A stretch of 64,000 bases of DNA, taken from NCBI GenBank assembly GCA_000467715.1, contig AJFK01000302.1:1-64000 (forward strand), given 5' to 3'. This DNA comes from Hysterium pulicare CBS 123377 (Eukaryota; Ascomycota; Dothideomycetes; Hysteriales; Hysteriaceae). This document shows, in pieces, positions 57,679-64,000 of this stretch (within the stretch, counting starts at the first letter, position 1; each line of letters begins with the position of its first letter). Position numbers and translations under genes: made by a program. The notes under the pieces were generated by a model. That model was not told the origin of the DNA. It saw only the letters and a program-made list of their open reading frames with translations, and did no database searches.

Positions 57679-58939
57679 TCATAGCTGTACTGGGTAGTCG
57701 AGTGTTTCGATCTTTTCGGGGTACTTGAGCCCGCCCTGTTTCCGTACTTCATCCATGACTTCCATGATCACAATACTTTCCGCTAGGCTCTCGAACTTTC
57801 CTTCTTTCCTGCCTTCGACCAACGCTGTCGCTGCTTCGTCCGCCTCCCAGAACATGCCTTGACCCTCTCCCTCGGCTTGGTATGTGCTACCGAAGCCGTT
57901 GTACCATCCACTGCCTTTGCCAGGACCTGGCTGTGGCCAATCCTTCTCCTCGATTGTTCCGTCATTGAGTATAACTCGAGTCTTCGTGGGACGGAAAGCA
58001 GGAGGGTAGACTTGGATTTCGCCCTTGGGACCGGAGATGCGGATGCTCGGCGTGAGGTCGTTGTTGTTGGCTGGCGAAGTGGCGATTCGAATTGAAGTGG
58101 TCGCAATAGCATGTGCATCGCCACCCTGTTCTGTGGATCGGGGGAAGTTCAACACGATCGTTGTAGTCTCGTCGGCTTGTTTGGTAGGTTCGTATGCCTT
58201 CAGAGCGGCGAGAACCTGGGGCGGCTTCCGACTTCCTTCCGGTTGAGTTAGGTAGAGAGTCTGGAATACCCATGTCAAGCTGTAGATGCCTAGATCGAGA
58301 AGAGCGCCTCCAGCAAGATCGGGATTGACCATGCGGTGCTTCCCATCACTGAATGCCTCCTCTGGATTTGTGGCCATGCTGTTGTCAGCTAGAACGCGTG
58401 CCACGGGGCCGATGCGCCCAGACGTGATCAAGTCTCGGACATAGATGGAGATTGGAAAGTATCTCGTCCAGACAGCCTCCATCAAGAAGAGGTTCTTTTC
58501 CTTTGCCTTCTTGGCCAAGGCCTTAGCCTGGGCGGCGTTGACAGTGAATGCCTTTTCGCAGAGCACATTCTTCCCTGCCTCCAAGCAGAGCATTGCATTC
58601 TGGTAATGATGCGAATGCGGTGTGGCAATGTAAATTATATCAACGTTGGAGTTTTTGACAAGCTCCTCGTAGGAACCGTAGGCTTTGGCTTCGGAGGGGC
58701 ACCCGCATTGCTTGAGGAACTCTTCGGCCCGAGATTTAGACGAAGAAGATGCGGCGGCGGCGACAGTGTGCTTGATGTGATTCACGCCCCGAGTCTTGGG
58801 GTCGCAAAGGAGGTCTTTGGTGCTTTCGAAGATATCAGCAATGCCCATACGTGTTGGAGGAGCGAGGAAGAACTCACAAAGTGATGGCTATGCCGCCAGT
58901 GGCCAGAATACCCCAGCGAATTGTTTTTGGCGAAGACAT
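57679..58939 (-). CDS. Gfo/Idh/MocA oxidoreductase, dihydrodiol/D-xylose dehydrogenase-like (401 aa, two exons)
   Basis: Exons 58939-58878 and 58822-57679 (intron 55 nt, acceptor AAAG; 1206 nt in frame). The start MSSPKTIRWGILATGGIAITF is the family's N-terminal Rossmann NAD(P) motif; it lies in exon 1 and would be lost if the gene were started inside exon 2. Other family marks are IIYIATPHSHHYQNAMLCL, GKNVLCEKAF (catalytic Lys) and GGALLDLGIYSLTW (Asp/Tyr). These place it among dimeric dihydrodiol dehydrogenases and NADP-dependent D-xylose dehydrogenases. The real substrate cannot be told from sequence. Cytosolic, with no targeting signal. Length is normal. Confidence 0.9.
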
Positions 58940-59460
58940 TGCTAGAGTATGGGTGGGCTTGCAACGATTGACTGTTGGTTTGGTTGCGCATGAGAAGCGA
59001 TGCAGAGCTTTAACACTCTCCAGATGGAAACGTCATGACGGCAGTACCGATGTCGGATGAACTACCGCCGAAGACGACGTCTCGATACAACCCAAAAGGT
59101 GGGGTATGTTGTTAAGTGGGAGAGACATGATACGTCCAGACTGGTGCTAGACGCGGGACGTGGAAGCATGGCAGGGAACGACCACAGAGTGTGGAGAGTG
59201 ATACAAAGGTATCCTGAGGGAGAGGTGTGATAGCCCAGGTGCTGACAGCTTGCACGTGACAAGCCATCCCAAGATTACTGGCATCATCACACCCTCGACC
59301 TTTATCCCCCCACACACCCAGACATTTCCACCTGCGCATCAATGCTCGTCATTGACTCCTCTCCTTTATTCCTCATGGCTCTGCAGAAGCCGCCTCACAA
59401 CGTCCAGAGGTAAACGCCCTCAGAGTCGCTGTGTCGCCCTCCGCAACCCTCCCAGCCACC
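58940..59460. other. intergenic region, divergent promoter area
   Basis: About 500 bp between the oxidoreductase (minus) and the DUF7924-like pseudogene (plus). No gene is seen. Confidence 0.5.
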
Positions 59461-60585
59461 GAGCACACAACGGAGGAGCAAAGGTTTGAACGCCACACTC
59501 GAACCGGCTTCTGCAGATGTGCAGGATCTATCCCCACGGACACTCAACTCCCCAGAAGGTGACGGCACAACCGAAGATCCTCCGCGTTTTTCCCTCCCCA
59601 AGAGGCAGTACACCTCTCAAGAAACTCGAAAGCGATCGTGCGCCGACCATACTTCCGCCGAGCCGATTTCCAGCGACTGCGTCTGAGGACGGGAGCCTAT
59701 AAGTGGAAATAAATTTGGTTGGAAGGATTGTTGTGAGGGGCACGTTGAGCCAGTTGAACATTGGACCAAGACCCAACACTGGCCAAAGCAGTATTTCGAG
59801 GAGGAGACGATGCCGCATTTCCCTTGCTTCCTGGTCTCTGGGTGTTCCAGAGCTACCTGCGAGTGTGGCGGCATCCGAACGCCTAGTACGGCTCAATGAC
59901 GACGACGACGACAACGACTTCTACTTCCTTGCGAGTAAGAAAAGAGCGCCCCCTACATGGTTGCGAGGTATAACACGTTGTTGGCGACAAAGGGCAGTTT
60001 TATGAACAAATCGGAGTTGGGCATTACACCGGAAAGCAAGAGACTATGTAAAATGCTTTTGGAAGGGACACAACCAATACCCAACGACTCCCTCTTCCGG
60101 GCTGACCCATTCGAGGGAAATATGCCGGAATCCAAACCGAAAACGAAGCCAGCGTCATTCAGGATATTGGTCGCCTCATCGTTCCATCTGCAGAGACACT
60201 TGCGACATTCGGAGCCACCAATTATAGAATTCTTGATCGAAAGCGTGAACGAAGGGTGGAATAACCCCATGCCGCTAACACCGACACGGCCACAGCCAGA
60301 TCATGCTGTTGGATTACGGAGGCTTTGACTGAGGCCCAGCTTACAAAGCTTCAACCATTTGCCGGTGCACTCATGGACACATCTACAGGAGACTCTAGTT
60401 TGTTCCAAAGCCATCGACTCGCAACCTTGAATCACGACTCCGACCAATCGATAGAACTACTTAGTCAAATCAGCCTCGAGTTACAGGATATTATCCCTGG
60501 ATACAGCTTTCACCGACACAGAAACATCGAAGCGACCACGAAAACGACGCGCCTAAAACTCTTCGAAACACACGGGTTGTCATAA
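59461..60585 (+). pseudogene. DUF7924-like protein gene, broken and truncated
   Basis: From memory of the family, DUF7924 proteins have a Pro/Arg-rich N-terminus, then NEGW..SIPI....PQPDYSVGF.R.AFTEEQL.KL.PF.G, then a conserved FLTCEVKCG core. Here 59957-60320 (+) gives the matching NEGWNNPMPLTPTRPQPDHAVGLRR, and the next frame (60322 on) gives EALTEAQLTKLQPFAGALMDTSTG. The two parts are adjacent but in different frames (about position 60320), a one-base shift. The core that should follow is missing; the text turns into unrelated sequence and stops at 60585. Upstream frames at 59486-59686 and 59703-60005 may be the N-terminal part, also split. The gene is dead by frameshift and by loss of its C-terminal half. 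Confidence 0.65.
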
Positions 60586-61123
60586 CTCCATCGTTCTTGG
60601 AGAGTGGCCTCCGCCTACTTCTTTCTTTGTCACCCACCTACAGAGCTGATTCAAACTATGGGAGGGGCATGAAAGCAAGTTCCCATCCTTAAGGTTAGTT
60701 ATAAAATAGTATGTGGGACAAGATCTTTCCATATCTGTACCACCAAGCGACTTCGCAGGACAACGATTAATGACACCCCGCCGTTTACCACCAATTTGAA
60801 CCACTGCCATCGCCTCCTACTATCAGCGCACAAGAGGCAGCGGATGCAGTTGAAGCGACGACCCGCACTTGAATGACTCGACTCCACCTCCGCTGGTCAA
60901 CAGCATGCAGAAGGGCCTATCGCGCATGTCCTCGACAGCTCACTGCGCTTTGTTAATGCTCGTTAGCTGCGAATATGGCCTTGGTGTGCGATGTTGAAGC
61001 CTTCACTCAAACTATATCACGTTAAGCTGAGGACCTTTGTCAAGGGCGATGTCTCACGTTAAGCTTCATCAGGTACTGCTCTAGACCAGGAGTTTTTCTT
61101 CGCTTGAGCAGTATCTTGTAGAG
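60586..61123. other. intergenic region
   Basis: About 540 bp, with no gene seen. Confidence 0.55.
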
Positions 61124-61984
61124 TCACCTCTTGCTAGTCTTCTTAGAAGTTGCCAGTATTCCCAGATCTGCATTACAAATGGTGTTTGAGCATCCTCCGC
61201 TTGACCCATGACAGGCATTCCCTTGAAATAGTTCGACAAGCCTGTTCAGGATACTGAATTCCATCTTCAACTTGACGCTGTATACCGCACCCTTGTACGT
61301 TGTTTGAATATTATAATGTCCCGCATATTCGATTCCAAGTAAAGTCACGTCCAACGCAACGACAACAACATTAACCCAAATCAAGTGCATCATTACCTTT
61401 CTCGACTGCGACCCGCGCACCTCACCTTCCGCTCTGAGCAGCTGAAACGTTTTCCACACGTAGATGCCGCTGATGATTGTCTCTTGAATGAAGAAGATGG
61501 TGATCTGGATCTTCTCGTAAATCGAGTATGGTGTGATGAAGAGCTCCGCTCTATTCGAGTTTGCACCGTACATCAGCACGGTTGTGGGAATGTGCCCGAT
61601 AATTGCATTGCCAATGATCATAGCTAGTATCCACCTCAACCTTCGCGCATTCCGATCAACGAGATGAAGCCTCGAATACAACACCACGCTCTGTCCGGTC
61701 ACCGTGCAGCACCAGCCGACCGCCACGAGCGAGATGCACACATATTCATTGCTCACAATATCGTAGAACTTCAGCAGAAACCCCAGCGCGTACGGGACGA
61801 GACCCCAGGTTGAGATGAGAATAGACCAGAAGTAGAGACCGTGGCGCCGCTTGAAGGTTGTGAAGATAACGACGGTTAACTCGATGCAGTTGTACCAGGA
61901 CACGGTCACGAAAACCATGATAACGAGGGCGATGTGGTAGGAGACTTGATAGTCTGGGCCAATGCCATTCGTATTGCGTGTCAT
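61124..61984 (-). CDS. DUF7703-like seven-helix membrane protein (about 286 aa)
   Basis: Single-exon frame; I start at the ATG at 61984 (MTRNTNGIGPDYQVSYHIAL) because hydrophobic helices begin soon after. An in-frame ATG lies 60 bases upstream at 62044. Blocks WYNCIELTVVIFTTFKRRHGLYFWS, LGFLLKFYD, WCCTVTGQSVVLYSRLHLV and KLKMEFSILNRLVEL fit the fungal DUF7703 family of unknown function. About seven membrane helices are visible. The Cys-rich tail CHGSSGGCSNTIC is unusual. A sensor or transport role is only a guess. Confidence 0.8.
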   Translation of the reverse strand: MTRNTNGIGPDYQVSYHIALVIMVFVTVSWYNCIELTVVIFTTFKRRHGLYFWSILISTWGLVPYALGFLLKFYDIVSNEYVCISLVAVGWCCTVTGQSVVLYSRLHLVDRNARRLRWILAMIIGNAIIGHIPTTVLMYGANSNRAELFITPYSIYEKIQITIFFIQETIISGIYVWKTFQLLRAEGEVRGSQSRKVMMHLIWVNVVVVALDVTLLGIEYAGHYNIQTTYKGAVYSVKLKMEFSILNRLVELFQGNACHGSSGGCSNTICNADLGILATSKKTSKR

Positions 61985-62044
61985 GGCGGTGGTATGGTGG
62001 GCGATACTAGGTGAATGATGGGGATCAGAGAGGGTTGATATCAT

Positions 62045-62957
62045 GCTAAAAAGTCGGAAGGGATGAACGGGGAGGTCCCCTGGAGAGTGGGCTTTTTGGA
62101 TCTACCACCTAGGTAGGCGGAAGTGGTTATGACGACTCGATTATTCATCACATTGAAGCATCCTTGGTCTTTGGGATCCAGAATTATGGCTACTGCAGTT
62201 AAAATCTGTTCAAATTCAACCTCATGGTCAACCCTACAAGAATCCCATCCTCGTTCAGTATCCTGTGTTGATCAAAGCTGCCCAAGTTTTCTACGAGGAC
62301 CGAATATTCTTTCCGTTGTCCTCTTGAAGCTTACAGCCTTTGAAGCCATTTTCAATTTTTTTCCATTAAGGAACACCCATGGTAATCGTCGGTCCGATGC
62401 CGTTGAACTCTGGTCGGGACTTGGGGGTATAAGCTTGTGCGGAGAAGCTCCCGCTTTCCGGCGTCGAGCCAGGATGACTTTTCCCTTTTATAAAGCGCCT
62501 CGGCAGCACTTAGAGATCATCTCCAACCCATCTATTCTTCAAGCTGACTAGAACTTACGAGAAGTTAAGGAGTAGGAGCCAGCTTCAAGTAAACCCAGGC
62601 TTCCCCGGCTTCGGGGTTACGGAGTAATGGACCGGCATCCAGGCACCGACCGACAAGGCGATAATGTCGTGGCTCAGATGTTCGGATAGCCGCCTCGCAT
62701 TTCACAAGGTTTCTTCCTGACTTGAGGTTCTGAAAAGGACGTTGGGCGGTAATACTGAGCAAGAACCCCCCCAGCCAGAGCTGCCACGCTCCGTAGAGCA
62801 AAGATGTTGAGAAGGGTAACTCCTGAGTACTCAATGACACCACCATGCGACGTACGTACTTCTATTGAGCCTCAATTCATAGCATCGATGTATTCCGACA
62901 TTCGATTGTATTTTTGGCCGCCTATTAATATCTTGCTAGCCCTAGAGGCCTAACCCC
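62045..62957. other. intergenic region
   Basis: About 900 bp. A 142-codon frame at 62123-62551 (+) has no recognised domain. I see no gene. Confidence 0.5.
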
Positions 62958-64000
62958 TAGAGAGTAGGAACAGGTCTTTCCGGAAAATTCTCCTCCCAAG
63001 CCAACACAAATTGCAGTACAGTCGCTTCATCATGTTCCTTGACAATAATGCAGATTCCAAATGGACGGGCATTATATTTCAATGTACCAAGAGGCACCAC
63101 GCCGACTGGATAACCGGCGGCGGCAGCATGAACACAGAAAGCTGAGTCGGCTGGGGCGGCTAGAACATCTACCCCGTTCGAATCGAAAGCATCGTTGAAA
63201 ATCTTCTTACCTGGTCCTCTAAGTCCATCTCTCAGCTCAACGATTTCCTCTTCGGACTCGGAATTCTGGGAGAGTTTGACGAGATCGTCTTGGTTCGAGT
63301 ATGCTGCGAAACTCCAGTGTCATCTACTGCGATAAGTATTGCACGATGTGGAAATTTGACTTACGTTGTGAAAGCGCAATCTCCTCGTGCTCTTCGTTGA
63401 AGGCGATGATGTCCTCAAGGGATCGCATTTTGGATTCTTCGAGCGCTGAGAGGAACCTTGGGATGCCGTAGTTCTTGAATTCCCAAACTAAAGCCACCTA
63501 CCATTAGACACTGGAGGAGCTTGGAACAAGTACGAGTCATTGAAGAGGAGAACTAGAGTGCATACGCCCTCTTCCGCCACCATCACGAGTGGATGGAAGA
63601 GAAGCGTAAGCACAAGTGCGCCGGCTGTACCGCAGTAGGATGGGTAGACGACCGTGAACTGGCTTTTGGGAGCGGGACAGAGCTCGTTTGGGGTTGGGAG
63701 CATGAAGCTTCAGCCATATTACAGATGATGAGGGTGTCAGGAAGAACCCGTTCCTCTACGTAAAGAAGCAAACAGGACCTACAGGAAATCGGCATGATGG
63801 CATGCTCGCCATTGACTTTCAGCTCACAGGTCTCGGGGACAACCGGATGTTGAATCGTGGCGCCAATTCCTTGGAGTTTGACAATGGCAGCTTCGTAATC
63901 CTCTCTCTATGATCACTTCAGTACAGTAATCTCCTAATATTAATGAACCACAGCCACTCACCATTTGCTCCTTCGTTCCCTCATTAGAACTCAACGCAAA
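62958..64000 (-). CDS. amidase-signature enzyme, 3' part only (runs off the window)
   Basis: The minus-strand C-terminal exon (63300 down to the TAG at 62958) encodes GVDVLAAPADSAFCVHAAAAGYPVGVVPLGTLKYNARPFGICII and ends ENFPERPVPTL, the typical end of fungal amidases (VD.L..P......AAAGYP...VPLG). An intron lies at about 63301-63362, and the exon before it reads WEFKNYGIPRFL...MRSLEDIIAFNEEHEEIALSQ. Further exons lie upstream; 63790-63900 gives EAAIVKLQGIGATIQHPVVPETCEL. The Ser-Ser-Lys catalytic core lies outside the window, so activity cannot be judged. Internal splice sites between 63485 and 63790 are not settled. Confidence 0.8.

Noticed and set aside
62123-62551. 142-aa + strand ORF
   Set aside because: No domain, composition unlike neighbouring proteins, and no intron or promoter support.
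1-64000. tRNA, rRNA genes or telomeric repeats
   Set aside because: Looked for in both strands by eye; no cloverleaf-like sequence or TTAGGG repeats were recognised.

Overview
The window is nuclear DNA of a filamentous ascomycete (Pezizomycotina). Almost every protein gene carries introns of 46-68 nt with GTRNGY donors, CTRAY-type branch sites and AG acceptors. The gene families are typical of these fungi: a highly reducing polyketide synthase (PKS), an FSH1 hydrolase, a fungal rhodopsin-fold protein, an AA9-CBM1 enzyme, GH114, and DUF7703 and DUF7924 proteins. The species cannot be told from sequence alone. I rebuilt exon structures by hand. Nine spliced or single-exon models, including the 13-exon PKS, come out in frame.

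Region 1 (1-20.5 kb) has no convincing protein gene. It opens with about 290 bp of very AT-rich DNA that looks RIP-mutated. From about 0.3 to 13.4 kb the + strand is rich in G and A, and from about 13.7 to 18.6 kb it is rich in C and T. Next to the switch, at 12.2-13.43 kb and more faintly back to about 10.2 kb, lies a regular minus-strand array. Every 78-96 bp it carries a 40-47 nt segment with donor, branch site and acceptor like a real intron, separated by short 'exon' pieces that are also alike. Two copies of a short retroposon-like element with target-site duplications interrupt this region. A third, partial copy lies at 52.2 kb.

Region 2 (20.5-36 kb) is built from two unusual gene families. 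The first is an uncharacterised family with an N-terminal GETSYR motif: two intact genes on opposite strands and one eroded relic. The second is an 815-aa protein ending in an I-PpoI-like His-Me finger (zf-His_Me endonuclease) domain, with a likely eroded partial copy. This looks like a duplicated, decaying two-gene module.

Region 3 (36.6-52.2 kb) is a compact polyketide cluster. An intact 2579-aa KS-AT-DH-MT-ER-KR-ACP PKS is transcribed leftward. It shares an 824-bp divergent promoter with an FSH1 serine hydrolase, a likely product-release enzyme, which is followed by an MFS exporter and a fungal rhodopsin-fold membrane protein.

Region 4 (52.5-64 kb) is ordinary gene space: an unknown 228-aa protein, a secreted GH114 glycosidase, a secreted AA9-CBM1 lytic polysaccharide monooxygenase (LPMO) whose first intron appears to be AT-AC, a Gfo/Idh/MocA oxidoreductase, a broken DUF7924 gene, a DUF7703 membrane protein and the 3' part of an amidase that runs off the window.
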